Shown here piece after piece: positions 25,664 to 34,593 of a DNA stretch of 55,697 nucleotides (position 1 is the stretch's first letter; the number at the start of each line of letters is the position of its first letter). A program made the position numbers and the translations under genes. The notes beneath the pieces were generated by a model. That model made no database searches. It saw only the letters and a list, made by a program, of their open reading frames with translations, and was not told the origin of the DNA. The DNA is from JAHECQ01 sp047638695 (GTDB lineage Bacteria > Actinomycetota > Acidimicrobiia > Acidimicrobiales > SZUA-35), in NCBI GenBank assembly GCA_047638695.1, contig JBLINY010000022.1, forward strand, positions 1 to 55,697. The letters are read 5' to 3'.

Positions 25664-26209
25664 CTACAGGAAAACCGTCAGGTTCTTAGCCAACAGGACG
25701 TTCTGATCGAGCGTGACCTCACGTCGGGCCAGCAGCCAACGACCGTCAACCAGCCGCAGGCGATCGGTCCGCTTTCCGACGAAGAAGTGCTCCTCATACT
25801 CGACCCGATTCTGGTAGACGAGAAAGCGGCTGCGGACCGTAACCTCGGAGGCCTCGCTAACCGATGGGGTCGCATCGATTACCTGCACGTTGCTCACCAT
25901 GTGGGTGGTACGTGACATTGGTTCTTCGGCCCAGTGCACACCGGTCTCAATTTGTTCGACCCTCTTCGTCAGCGTCCACTTGTCGTCCTCGAACCAGCTC
26001 ATGTCGAGACCCTCACGGGTGTCTTCTCGCTCGGCGTGGGTACCAACCGCAACGTTGCGGCGCATTGGCATGAAGTAGACGATGTCGTCGGCTAACTGTT
26101 CAAGCCACTCGATGTATCGGCGCTGATCGAGTAGTTCGGCCTCGGTGTAGAGCCACTCTTCGATTTCAGTTCGCAGCCCGATGTAGCCGGCTTCTCTTGC
26201 AAGGCTCAT
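25664..26209 (-). CDS. Ring-hydroxylating dioxygenase beta subunit
   Basis: A 181-residue protein of the small (beta) subunit family, which has an NTF2-like fold and gives structural support to the alpha trimer. Typical parts are EIEEWLYTEAELLDQRRYIEWLEQLADDIVYFMPMR (first helix and strand, in pieces) and the C-terminal GKRTDRLRLVDGRWLLARREVTLDQNVLLAKNLTVFL pattern that ends most family members. Its ATG overlaps the SDR stop by four bases (ATGA), making it the last gene of a tightly coupled operon. Unusually, it is separated from its alpha subunit by the SDR gene. Confidence 0.92.
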   Translation of the reverse strand: MSLAREAGYIGLRTEIEEWLYTEAELLDQRRYIEWLEQLADDIVYFMPMRRNVAVGTHAEREDTREGLDMSWFEDDKWTLTKRVEQIETGVHWAEEPMSRTTHMVSNVQVIDATPSVSEASEVTVRSRFLVYQNRVEYEEHFFVGKRTDRLRLVDGRWLLARREVTLDQNVLLAKNLTVFL

Positions 26210-26943
26210 GCTGACCCCATTGGGGCTCGGCCCGGAACAGATGCAGCGAGCGGGCCACCCTGATTCGCCATGGCTCCAACATCAATCACGGTTCCGCTGA
26301 TGGCCTCGGCCGCGGCGGAGCAAAGAAAGGCGACGACATTCCCGACGTCGTTCGGGGTAACCGGACGGCCAACGACCGAACCGACGTGCGGAAGGGCGGC
26401 ATAGTCGGCTGCGCTTCCGCCGAAACGATCGAGGCTGATGCCGGTGGGAATGCCGCCACCACCCGGAATGACGGTGTTGACTCGAACGTGCTGGTGAAAG
26501 TGGTCGTAGGCCATCGACGCCCCCAACGTGTGCAGTGCGCTCTTGCTCGCTGCATACGCCGCCATGTTGGGCTTGCCGTGCCCGGCCCCTGACCCAACAT
26601 TGACAATCGCACCGCCTCCGGCCGAGATCAGATGTGGCAGCACCGCTTGGCTCATCAAGAAGGCTCCCTTCACGTTGACTGCGAATATCCGATCGAAGGT
26701 TGCCTCGTCGGTGTCGAGCACCGTGCCGAGTGGCCCGATTGCTGCGTTGTTTACCAAGCCGTCGATCCGGCCGAACTCTGCAACTGTTTGTTCAACCAAA
26801 GATCCGACCGCTACTGCATCCGAGACATCGGTGGCCGGCAGGTCGGCCACAACAATCTGATGGCCGGCTTCTGTAAGACACGCCACGATGCCGGCGCCGA
26901 TTCCACCGGCCCCGCCCGTGACGATCACCACCGACTCAGTCAC
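26206..26943 (-). CDS. SDR-family dehydrogenase, probable cis-dihydrodiol dehydrogenase
   Basis: A 245-residue short-chain dehydrogenase. It shows the NAD(P) motif VTGGAGGIGAG (about 7-17), NNAAIG (about 71-76), the catalytic serine region VNVGSGAG and the YxxxK pair in YAASKSALHT. Placed between the two subunits of a Rieske dioxygenase, the expected role is oxidation of the cis-diol product back to a catechol. The start is GTG 26943, overlapping the alpha-subunit stop by four bases (GTGA); 25 further in-frame residues upstream are a shadow of the alpha gene. The stop overlaps the beta-subunit ATG. Confidence 0.9.
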   Translation of the reverse strand: MTESVVIVTGGAGGIGAGIVACLTEAGHQIVVADLPATDVSDAVAVGSLVEQTVAEFGRIDGLVNNAAIGPLGTVLDTDEATFDRIFAVNVKGAFLMSQAVLPHLISAGGGAIVNVGSGAGHGKPNMAAYAASKSALHTLGASMAYDHFHQHVRVNTVIPGGGGIPTGISLDRFGGSAADYAALPHVGSVVGRPVTPNDVGNVVAFLCSAAAEAISGTVIDVGAMANQGGPLAASVPGRAPMGSA

Positions 26944-28265
26944 CGGCGCTCCATGATCTGGTCCCAATCGCCGCCATCCATGTAGCTCGCCCACGACTGG
27001 TAGTACCGCCGCGGGCACTGTTCAGAAATCTGGGTGCTGACCCGACCGGGTACGGCACCATTCTCGGTCCACTGCGTCATCGACTGCTGATAGTTGAATG
27101 CGTGCCGCCGAGCGATGGGACCCATTGAACCGGCAGTGGCGTAGTTCCAGTTCTCCATGTCGTCCTGCTCGGTCATTCCAGCGGGCCCCGAGTAGCGCAT
27201 GTAGTAGTGCCGCAGCAGATTCTTGACCTCCTGGGGAGCATCGGCATCGACGAGGAAGAACCGCCACACCTCGGTGGAACGAGGACCGTGCGGATGCCAC
27301 ACACAGATAGCCCTCGGTTGGCCGCCGTGATAGCTGGCATTGGGGAACATGGTGCCCACAAACGGGACGAGACGGGCCGCTTCGGCCCCCAGCAACTCCT
27401 GCCGGCGCTCGTGACATTCACGGAAGTAGGTCTCGACGACTGGGTTGTCGCGGAACGTCGAGTGGTACTCGGCATCAGCCGGCTTCATCGCGCTGTGAAC
27501 TCCATGGCCGCCCGGAAACGAGACCCACAGATGTTGAGCCTTGGCCAGGTCAGCGTCTCGGCGACCCTTTTCTCCCTGTGCCGCGCTCGGTCCGATGCCA
27601 ATGAGATCGACCGACTCATGGCTGATGTTGTGATAGGTGTCACCGAGGAAGTTCTCGGCCGGCAGCTTCCAGTTGCAGGGAATGATCCACTTGTGAACAC
27701 CGGCGATCACTTCCGATCCACCAGCGCTGCCGTCGCGGCCATCAAGGGTGAGATCGAGGTGCAGTTTGGCGTCGCCGAGGTAATCGAGGAATGGAGGTGC
27801 GTGGGGATCCCATGTTGCCCACACGGTGCCTTTGTACACCGCCATTTGTGCCACCTCGACGAGTGACCAGTCGCTGCGGTTCATATCTGGATACAGCTGC
27901 GTGTGCTGGGGTACGCCGATAAGTCGGCCATCGGTTCCGTATACCCAGGCGTGATATGGGCACGTGAAGTTGGCCGTATTGCCCTCGTCATAGCGGCAGA
28001 CCTTCATGCCTCGATGACGACAGCTATTGAGGAAGACGTGGATCTCTCCCGCCTTGTCTCGGGACATGATCACCGACTCGGTTCCCATACGGGAGGTGAA
28101 GAAGTCACCGGGTTGGGGAATCTGACTCTCGTGTCCAATGAACAGCCAGGCACGGGTGAAAACCTGCTCTTGTTCCGCAGCAAAGATCTCGTCGTCGACA
28201 AAGATGCCCCGGTCGATGGTGCCCGCCTCGGCGTCGACCAGCTCTTGGTAGGACGGCCTGGTCAT
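26940..28265 (-). CDS. Ring-hydroxylating dioxygenase alpha subunit (Rieske)
   Basis: A 441-residue catalytic subunit. The Rieske [2Fe-2S] ligands are Cys82/His84 and Cys102/His105 (CRHRG and CPYHAW). The mononuclear iron site is ENFLGDTYHNISH with Asn205, Asp209, His212 and His216, and a later EQDDMENW supplies the third-ligand aspartate. The two histidines are separated by three residues, one fewer than in naphthalene dioxygenase. Substrate is probably an aromatic acid or hydrocarbon. No ferredoxin or reductase gene is in the window, so electrons must come from elsewhere. ATG 28265 overlaps the upstream LLM stop by four bases, and its own stop overlaps the SDR GTG. Confidence 0.95.
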   Translation of the reverse strand: MTRPSYQELVDAEAGTIDRGIFVDDEIFAAEQEQVFTRAWLFIGHESQIPQPGDFFTSRMGTESVIMSRDKAGEIHVFLNSCRHRGMKVCRYDEGNTANFTCPYHAWVYGTDGRLIGVPQHTQLYPDMNRSDWSLVEVAQMAVYKGTVWATWDPHAPPFLDYLGDAKLHLDLTLDGRDGSAGGSEVIAGVHKWIIPCNWKLPAENFLGDTYHNISHESVDLIGIGPSAAQGEKGRRDADLAKAQHLWVSFPGGHGVHSAMKPADAEYHSTFRDNPVVETYFRECHERRQELLGAEAARLVPFVGTMFPNASYHGGQPRAICVWHPHGPRSTEVWRFFLVDADAPQEVKNLLRHYYMRYSGPAGMTEQDDMENWNYATAGSMGPIARRHAFNYQQSMTQWTENGAVPGRVSTQISEQCPRRYYQSWASYMDGGDWDQIMERR

Positions 28266-29329
28266 GTGGTCTCTGTCTTCGGTGTGACGGTGTTGGGTCC
28301 GACGGTGTTGGATACAGATGTTTGCGAGGCAGCCAATTCGAACAAGTCTTCGTAGGCCGCCATGCCCTTCGGCTCGTCGCGTTGGGCGACCCGGAAGACG
28401 ATCACTTCGTCAGCCAAGCCTTCGTAGTCGGTCAAGCGGGCCGCACATTGCTGTGGCGTACCAGTGATCGTCATGGTGTCGACAACCTCATCGGGTACCA
28501 ACTCCATAGCCTCGCGGGTGCGCCCGGCCGGCATAAGTTCTGTTGCCTGGTCGGCAAACTCGGTGTGGCCTAACTGACGAAGTTGCGAGTCGTAGTAGGG
28601 ATGCGGAACCGGATGAAAGAGCCCGCAAATTGCAGCCTTTGTCGCGTTCCGTGCCACCTCTTCGTCGCTGTTCACGCTCACCAGCGCGCCCATGGGGAAG
28701 GCGAGCGCATCGGCTTCACGGCCAACGGCTTCGGCGGCGGCCCGGGCGTTGGGCCGCACGATGTCGGCCAAGAAGGTGGCCGACGACATGATGCCGACGC
28801 CGACACCGTCAGAGACTTCGCCAGCCAACTTCACCATCCTCGGCCCCGACGCCGACAGGTATGCGGGGATACTGGCGCGAGTGGGGTCCCACGACGCTCG
28901 CCAACGGATGCTGTGCACGTCGCCGCTGTGTCGAACCGCCTCGCCCGCCTTACCGGCCACGACAGCCCGCACAATTTCGAGATAGTCACGCATCTTCGCC
29001 AACGGCTTCGAAGTGTCTGCCCCCATATACCACTCGTTGAAATGGGGGTTGCCGGTGCCAATGCCCAGCACGAAGCGACCACCGCTCAACTCGTCCAGGT
29101 CGCGGGCGGCAAGTCCACACAACCACGGATCGCGTGCATAGGCGTTCACGATGTACGTGCCCACCCTGACCTCTTCGGTTGCGTTGATTACTGCCGCCGC
29201 AGGGACAAAAGCACTACGGCCTGCCTCGACGGTGTACATCGACGAGAAGCCGGCCGCCTCGCCCTCCCGAGCCAGGGTCGTAATGGTGTTGATGGAGTCC
29301 TCGAACCCCAGGAGCATTCCTAATTTCAT
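28262..29329 (-). CDS. LLM-class F420-type oxidoreductase heading the dioxygenase operon
   Basis: A 355-residue luciferase-like protein resembling F420-dependent methylenetetrahydromethanopterin-reductase-like enzymes. Signs are MKLGMLLGFEDSIN at the N-terminus, EAAGFSSMYTVEAGRSAFVPAAAVI, VRVGTYIVNAYARDPW and LDELSGGRFVLGIGTGNPHFNEW. The last 16 residues (SNTVGPNTVTPKTETT) are a low-complexity tail from a short DNA repeat. Its stop overlaps the Rieske alpha ATG, so it is made in step with the dioxygenase. A thioesterase-like gene lies 43 bases upstream on the same strand and may be the true first gene of the operon. Confidence 0.9.
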   Translation of the reverse strand: MKLGMLLGFEDSINTITTLAREGEAAGFSSMYTVEAGRSAFVPAAAVINATEEVRVGTYIVNAYARDPWLCGLAARDLDELSGGRFVLGIGTGNPHFNEWYMGADTSKPLAKMRDYLEIVRAVVAGKAGEAVRHSGDVHSIRWRASWDPTRASIPAYLSASGPRMVKLAGEVSDGVGVGIMSSATFLADIVRPNARAAAEAVGREADALAFPMGALVSVNSDEEVARNATKAAICGLFHPVPHPYYDSQLRQLGHTEFADQATELMPAGRTREAMELVPDEVVDTMTITGTPQQCAARLTDYEGLADEVIVFRVAQRDEPKGMAAYEDLFELAASQTSVSNTVGPNTVTPKTETT

Positions 29330-29372
29330 GTGCTGTCGTCTTCCTCACTCATAGGTGTCTGACGTTTGACAG

Positions 29373-30152
29373 TTAGGCGAGCAACGGATTGGCCAAGGCT
29401 GTAGTGGTGCTTGTGCCCCACGGGCCATCCAGGTCATACATAGTGGACGCTCCCAGGGCGATCCCGTCGCTCGCCAGGTGGGTTGTGGTTTCGAGGCCCA
29501 CCCACTCCCCACGGGGATAGCGAGCCATAGCAAGCGTGTAGTCGCCGTTGATGTAGCCAATCCCGTCGTCGCTGCCATTCGAGAGGGGGCTAGCCAGATC
29601 GGCCGAAAGTGCAGCCCGAACCAACGGTGTGATCGGATCGTCGTCGATAAGCAACCCGCTCTCGTTGGTCCATGTACGCGACCGTTCGCTCGACCGGACG
29701 CCGCCCTCATGGGAACGGATGTCCCATGCGTCGGCCGAGGCCGGGGCGTCTTCAGGCGGATCCAGGCGCGGGAGCGTCGTTGGGTGTGGTGAGTCCCAGG
29801 TTGGCGCCTGCCAGATCTCCCCCGGTGGCGGGTCGCTCTCAATCAGAAACACGGCCCGGGTGGATGCAACCTCGGTTCCGCCGACGGTCACGATTGCATC
29901 AGCCACCTTGAGCCGTCGGCCCTGCCGGACCACTCGAGTGGTGACCTCAGTCAGATCGAACCCTGCCGGTCGAAACAGATCAACGCTCAACCGGGCGACG
30001 CGCCATCCTGTCTGGCCGAACTCTGCCTCGAGCACGCAAGCTGCCAAACCGCCGAAAAGCCTCCCGTGGAGCATGTCTGGCGCCCACGGGCCTACAGCGG
30101 CTGGTTCGGGATGGAACCCGTCGCCGCGACGGGTGAAGTAGCTGATCGACAT
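29373..30152 (-). CDS. Acyl-CoA thioesterase-like protein (double hotdog)
   Basis: About 259 residues with the layout of TesB-type double-hotdog thioesterases. The first hotdog shows HGRLFGGLAACVLEAEFGQTGWRVARLSVDLFRPAGF, with strands and helix in the usual order; the second begins around WTNESGLLIDDDPITPLVRAALSADLASP and contains GYINGDYTLAMARYPRGEWVGLETTTHLASDG. The family hydrolyses acyl-CoA to free acid and CoA. ATG 30152 (MSISYF) is chosen over an open extension to 30188. It is divergent from the BVMO gene 147 bases away and precedes the LLM-dioxygenase operon by 43 bases on the same strand. Confidence 0.82.
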   Translation of the reverse strand: MSISYFTRRGDGFHPEPAAVGPWAPDMLHGRLFGGLAACVLEAEFGQTGWRVARLSVDLFRPAGFDLTEVTTRVVRQGRRLKVADAIVTVGGTEVASTRAVFLIESDPPPGEIWQAPTWDSPHPTTLPRLDPPEDAPASADAWDIRSHEGGVRSSERSRTWTNESGLLIDDDPITPLVRAALSADLASPLSNGSDDGIGYINGDYTLAMARYPRGEWVGLETTTHLASDGIALGASTMYDLDGPWGTSTTTALANPLLA

Positions 30153-30299
30153 AACGCAAAGTGTCCACGGCTCCACGTCGAGCAGCAAACCGGGCTGCTT
30201 TCTTCAAGATCCCACGACTACCGGATCGCACCAGTCCGATCGCTCGTGATAAGAGAGAGCTACCAGCACAGCCACCGTCTGGCACATAGGGAGCATCCA

Positions 30300-32147
30300 A
30301 TGGCGATCAGCATTGATCCAAAGACCGGCCTGAAGATTTTCAACACAAGAGCAGCTAAGGCAACCGACAAGATCGCAGGAAGGGGCTACTCGGCTATCAC
30401 TGACGAGAAGCTCACGACCTTGCCGGAGCAAACTCCGGGCGGCTCGTTCAATGCCGAGGAGCAGGCCAAGTACCGCGAATTCAAAGAGGCCCGCCGCGGC
30501 GCGGCCGACTACATGGCGATGGAAGGCGAGTTCGCCCGCTACCTCGACGACGTGTACTCCGAGCCGCCGGTCGAGCGCGAATCGCTCACAGACGAGTGCG
30601 AGGTCTTGGTAATCGGAGCTGGCTTCGCCGGCCTGCTTCTGTGGCACAAGCTCAGTAAGGCGGGCTTCGAAGATGTCCGCTTCTGCGAGAAGGGCGGCGA
30701 CGTCGGCGGTACCTGGTACTGGAACCGCTATCCCGGCATCGCCTGCGACGTTGAGTCATATAGCTACTTCCCGCTGCTGGAAGAGATGGGGTACATCCCT
30801 TCGATGAAGTTCGCGTCAGGCTTCGAGATTCTCGAGTACTGCCAGAGCATGGCCGAGAAGTTCAACTTCTACGACCACGCTCTGTTCCATACCACGGTGC
30901 AGAGCAGCGAGTGGGACGAAGAGACCCAACGGTGGACGGTCACGACCGACCGCGGCGATGTCATGAAGGCCCGCTACGTGATCTTGGCCAACGGCATCCT
31001 TACCAGCCCCAAGCTGGCCCGCATCGAGGGCATGGAGACGTTCGAGGGCGACTCGTTCCATACCTCTCGCTGGGACTACAACGTCAATCTCGAAGGCAAG
31101 CGAGTCGGCATCATCGGAACAGGCGCCACCGCGGTGCAAGCCATTCCAGAGCTGGCCAAAACCGTTGGCGAATTGTTCGTCTTCCAGCGCACGCCATCAT
31201 CGATCGACGTTCGAGATCAGCGGGCCACCACTGAAGAAGAGATCGAACAATGGAAGAACGAGCCCGGCTGGGCCCGGGCCCGCCGCAAGCGCTTCTCTCG
31301 CATCTCCGCCGGCCGCACCGCCATCAAGGCCAACGACGACTATCTGGCCGGCAAGATCGACGACTTCAAGGAACGGAAGGAACACGCCACACGTCTGTCA
31401 CCGGATGAGATGCTGCAGGCCCAGCTCGATTCCAACTTCCGCATCATGGAGCAGATCAGGGCAAGGGTCGACACCATCATCGAAGACCCAAAGACCGCCG
31501 CAGCGCTCAAGCCCTACTACCCCTATGGCTGCAAGCGGCCGACGTTCCACGACGAGTACCTTCCGACGTTCAACCGGCCGAACGTGCACCTGGTCGACAC
31601 TGCCCCGGTCGGCGTGAACTCGATCAACGAGCGAGGGGTTGTGCATGACGGCACCGAGTACCCCCTCGATGTGTTGCTCTTCGCCACCGGTTTCCAATGG
31701 ATGGCGACATCGACCTTCAACATGGTCACCGGACGCGGCGGCAAGACGCTCAGTGAGAAGTGGGCCAACGAAGGCACCAAGACCTTCCTCGGCCTGCACA
31801 GCAACGGCTTCCCCAACCTCTTCATCGTTACCGGCCCGCAAGGCGGGGGAGGCAGTTTCAACTTCACCGACGCCATCGACTCACACGGCGACTACATCGT
31901 GTGGATGCTCGAGCTGATGCGCGAGAGCGGTCACGCCGTCGTGGACGTGGCCAAAGAGCCCGAAGAGGCCTACGCCGAACACTGCCGTGAGGCCGATATC
32001 GCAACCGCACCGCTGCGCGACTGCATCTCGTATTACAACGGCGAAGGCGGCGCCGAGCCCGGCAGCCTGGCCTATTACGGCGGCGGCAACTGGCACAAGT
32101 TCCGCCTCCAAGCTCAAGACACCCTCGAGCCGTACGTCTTCATCTAG
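30300..32147 (+). CDS. Baeyer-Villiger-type FAD monooxygenase (cyclohexanone monooxygenase-like)
   Basis: A 615-residue BVMO. The FAD motif is VLVIGAGFAGLL (about 102-113) with GGDVGGTWYWNRYPG, the fingerprint is FEGDSFHTSRWDY, and the NADPH motif is VGIIGTGATAVQ. The C-terminal part has TGPQGGGGSFNFTDAID. The DVGGTWYWNRYPGIACD run is the form seen in cyclic-ketone monooxygenases. About 95 residues before the FAD domain are an extension rich in charged residues. ATG 30300 is supported by GGGAG five bases upstream; the frame is open earlier but overlaps the divergent thioesterase gene. A copy of its last 15 bases follows the stop codon. Confidence 0.94.
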   Translation: MAISIDPKTGLKIFNTRAAKATDKIAGRGYSAITDEKLTTLPEQTPGGSFNAEEQAKYREFKEARRGAADYMAMEGEFARYLDDVYSEPPVERESLTDECEVLVIGAGFAGLLLWHKLSKAGFEDVRFCEKGGDVGGTWYWNRYPGIACDVESYSYFPLLEEMGYIPSMKFASGFEILEYCQSMAEKFNFYDHALFHTTVQSSEWDEETQRWTVTTDRGDVMKARYVILANGILTSPKLARIEGMETFEGDSFHTSRWDYNVNLEGKRVGIIGTGATAVQAIPELAKTVGELFVFQRTPSSIDVRDQRATTEEEIEQWKNEPGWARARRKRFSRISAGRTAIKANDDYLAGKIDDFKERKEHATRLSPDEMLQAQLDSNFRIMEQIRARVDTIIEDPKTAAALKPYYPYGCKRPTFHDEYLPTFNRPNVHLVDTAPVGVNSINERGVVHDGTEYPLDVLLFATGFQWMATSTFNMVTGRGGKTLSEKWANEGTKTFLGLHSNGFPNLFIVTGPQGGGGSFNFTDAIDSHGDYIVWMLELMRESGHAVVDVAKEPEEAYAEHCREADIATAPLRDCISYYNGEGGAEPGSLAYYGGGNWHKFRLQAQDTLEPYVFI

Positions 32148-32167
32148 GCCCCTACGTTTTCATCTAG
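32133..32167 (+). repeat. Direct repeat of the monooxygenase gene end
   Basis: TACGTCTTCATCTAG (32133-32147, the last codons and stop) recurs as TACGTTTTCATCTAG at 32153-32167 with one change. It looks like a small local duplication that also copied the stop codon. Confidence 0.8.
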
Positions 32168-32235
32168 CCGTCTCTCGCTCCACCACCCTCGGTTGGCCAT
32201 CCACTTGGCTGCCCCAGCCCCCGCTCCACCCGCTC

Positions 32236-32275
32236 TGGCTGCCTGAGCCCCCGCTTTCGGGGTCTCGGGCCGCCA
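32236..32275. terminator. Long GC hairpin between convergent genes
   Basis: TGGC (32236-32239), CCTGAG and CCCCG (to 32253) face CGGGG, CTCGGG and GCCA (32258-32275) around a CTTT loop, with one mismatch, one G-T pair and a small internal loop. It lies in the 188-base gap between a BVMO gene and a convergent LLM gene. The flanking GC-rich sequence also repeats AGCCCCCGCT. I see no gene in this gap. Confidence 0.5.
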
Positions 32276-32335
32276 GAGGGTAGGAATCGGTGGTTGTGGC
32301 AGCCGAGCTGAAGGGTTTCGGCGGGACGAGCGGGG

Positions 32336-33448
32336 CTAGCGGAAGGCGGGCATGACGAGGTCGCCGAAACGTGTGGCCTCGTCGTCGTGTGGATAGCCAG
32401 AAAGGCAGAAGCTGGTGATGCCGAGGTCGATATAGCGCTGGATAGTTTCTTGCACCTGCTCGGCTGAGCCGACAATCGTGACACCGGCGCCGTGGCGGAT
32501 CGTGGTGATGCCGGCCCACAGCGTGTCGCTGATCCAGTGATCAGACTCGACCGCTGCCGCTGCCGCTGCGACGTCGCGCATTCGGCTATCGGCATGAGAT
32601 TGATTGCCAAGGCTGCTGAGGCGCCGGGCTCGCATGCCGTCAGAGGCACCGGCGATCAACCCGGCGGCGGCCTGACGTGCCTCCTCAGTTGTTTCACGCA
32701 CCAGGACGTGGCTGCGCAGCCCGAAGCGAAGGTCGTCGCCTCGGCCGTGCAATGCGGCTGCGGCCCGAACCGTCGCCACGTCTGCCTCGATCTGTTCGAA
32801 CGTGTTGCTCCAGAACAAATAGACGTCAGCGTGTTTCGTGCCGACCTCGACCGCCGCCGGCGAGATCCCGCCGATGTAGAACGGGGGGTGAGGATCCTGC
32901 AAAGGCTTCGGCCGGACGTCGACGTTCTCGGCCTTTACGTGTTTGCCGTCGAAATCAAAGGGCCGTTTCTCGGCCCAACACTGCTTCATCAGCGTGACGG
33001 TCTCGTCCATGAACTCGTAACGCTCGTCGTGGTCGAGATAGACGCCATCCGCTCGGCTCTCGCGCTCTCCCCCACCGGCGATCAGATTCACTCGCACACG
33101 ACCACCCGACAGCTGATCAAACGTCGAGATCATCTTGGCCATCACGGTCGGAGCGATAACGCCCGGTCGGGCTGCGACCAACATATCGATGGTCGAGGTC
33201 TGGGGAATCATCATTGCGGTTGTGATCCAAGCCTCCCAGCACGCTGCGGCTACCGGTACCAGGAGGTACTCGAAACCGGCCGACTCGGCCGCGTTCGCAA
33301 CCCGGGCGAAGAGTTCGTTCGAGGGGGGCACCATGGTCGAACGGTCAGTGAGTGTGAGCCCATCGCCATACGTGGGGATGAACCATCCGAATTCGAGCTC
33401 TTTGCCAGCCACATGTGCGAACGTAGTCGGGCTCCTTGGGTTCGGCAT
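32336..33448 (-). CDS. LLM-class flavin monooxygenase, alkanesulfonate-monooxygenase-like
   Basis: A 370-residue protein related to SsuD-type FMNH2-dependent monooxygenases. Typical parts are ELEFGWFIPTYGDG, AESAGFEYLLVPV, MISTFDQLSGGRVRVNLIAGGGERESRADG and RPKPLQDPHPPFYIGGISPAAVEV. The ISTFDQLSGGRxxxNxIxGG run is the hallmark of the SsuD group, which cuts C-S bonds in sulfonates or oxidises related substrates. No ssu transport genes are adjacent. ATG 33448 is chosen at the family start; the open frame runs on to 33526 but overlaps the divergent dehydrogenase start. It converges on the BVMO gene across a hairpin. Confidence 0.9.
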   Translation of the reverse strand: MPNPRSPTTFAHVAGKELEFGWFIPTYGDGLTLTDRSTMVPPSNELFARVANAAESAGFEYLLVPVAAACWEAWITTAMMIPQTSTIDMLVAARPGVIAPTVMAKMISTFDQLSGGRVRVNLIAGGGERESRADGVYLDHDERYEFMDETVTLMKQCWAEKRPFDFDGKHVKAENVDVRPKPLQDPHPPFYIGGISPAAVEVGTKHADVYLFWSNTFEQIEADVATVRAAAALHGRGDDLRFGLRSHVLVRETTEEARQAAAGLIAGASDGMRARRLSSLGNQSHADSRMRDVAAAAAAVESDHWISDTLWAGITTIRHGAGVTIVGSAEQVQETIQRYIDLGITSFCLSGYPHDDEATRFGDLVMPAFR

Positions 33449-33524
33449 AGGCCAAGGCTCTAGGTTGAGCACAGACCGACCGCAGAAGCGGACGCAGCCA
33501 TCGAAAGTCGCAGGAAACACGCCC

Positions 33525-34574
33525 ATGAAAGTCGCCCTCCAGGCCAGCCCGTGGAATCGAGTCGATTTGTTCGAAGCCGCCGGCTTCGATGTCGTTCAAG
33601 GACCCTGCAAAACCGAGGATGACCTGATCGACCTGCTCACCGATGCCGACGGGGCCGAGGTGGGCGTGATGCCGTTGACTTCTCGTCGGGTGCTGGAGGC
33701 CTGCCCAAAGCTGAAGGTGGTCAGCCGTATGGGCGTTGGCGTCGACTCGATCGACCTCGATGCTGCAACCGAGTTAGGCATCCTCGCCTGCAATGTCCCC
33801 GGTGTGAACACCGCTGAGGTGGCCGATCATGCAATGGCGATGCTGCTGAGCTTCACCCGCCGTATCCACGATGCGGTCCCAACGACTCGAGACGGGTCGT
33901 GGAGCTCCGATCGGGAACTGACCGTCAGCTACCTCGAATCGGTTCGACGCATCGCCGGGCACACGGTTGGCATCCTCGGCTTCGGCGACATCGGCAAGGC
34001 CTTCGCACAGCGTATTCGCGGCTTCGGCCCGGCCCGGATCATCGCCTGTGACCCCTACGTGCGGCCCTCGACGGCCGAAGTCTTCGGCGTCGAGCTGATG
34101 TCGCTTGAAGAGATGCTGCCGCTGACCGACTACCTGTCGGTCCATTGCAACGCCACCGCCGAGACCCGGCACCTGATCAACGCCGACACGCTCTCGCTCA
34201 TGAAACCAACGGCCATCATCGTCAACACCGCCCGCGGTCCAATCATCGACGGAGCGGCGCTCGCCGATGCTCTCGCTGCCGGAACGATCGAGGCCGCTGG
34301 GCTCGACGTCACCGAAATCGAACCAATCGAAGCAAACGACCGGCTCCTCACCCTGCCGAACTGCATCGTCACCCCTCACCTGGCCGGGTTCTCACCAACC
34401 TTTCTTGACGACTGTCCCCGGATGCAAGCCGAGAATGTAGTCAACGTACTCACAGGGACGGCCCCCCATGGCCTGGCCAACCCCGAGGTGATCAAGTCGA
34501 TCGCCGTGATGCGGGCCAACCACCCCGGCCGCTGGGACGGCGTGGCCGACTTCTCGACCGCGTTGCGGCTCTAA
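33525..34574 (+). CDS. D-isomer 2-hydroxyacid dehydrogenase family protein
   Basis: A 349-residue NAD-dependent dehydrogenase of the phosphoglycerate / C-terminal-binding-protein type. The nucleotide fold reads HTVGILGFGDIGKAFAQRI (about 146-164). Catalytic residues are visible as the arginine in VNTARGPIID, the glutamate in the DVTEIEP region and the histidine in TPHLAGFS; SRMGVGVDSIDL precedes the fold. No C-terminal ACT domain is present, so it is not a full-length SerA. It would reduce a 2-oxoacid or oxidise a D-2-hydroxyacid. ATG 33525 follows AGGA at a workable distance. It converges on the acyl-CoA dehydrogenase gene. Confidence 0.9.
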   Translation: MKVALQASPWNRVDLFEAAGFDVVQGPCKTEDDLIDLLTDADGAEVGVMPLTSRRVLEACPKLKVVSRMGVGVDSIDLDAATELGILACNVPGVNTAEVADHAMAMLLSFTRRIHDAVPTTRDGSWSSDRELTVSYLESVRRIAGHTVGILGFGDIGKAFAQRIRGFGPARIIACDPYVRPSTAEVFGVELMSLEEMLPLTDYLSVHCNATAETRHLINADTLSLMKPTAIIVNTARGPIIDGAALADALAAGTIEAAGLDVTEIEPIEANDRLLTLPNCIVTPHLAGFSPTFLDDCPRMQAENVVNVLTGTAPHGLANPEVIKSIAVMRANHPGRWDGVADFSTALRL

Positions 34575-34593
34575 CCAGGGAACGGGATACGGC

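Noticed and set aside
28287..28316. Repeated ACGGTGTTGG in the C-terminal tail of the LLM gene
   Set aside because: Two 10-base copies in a low-complexity tail; minor slippage with no sign of function.
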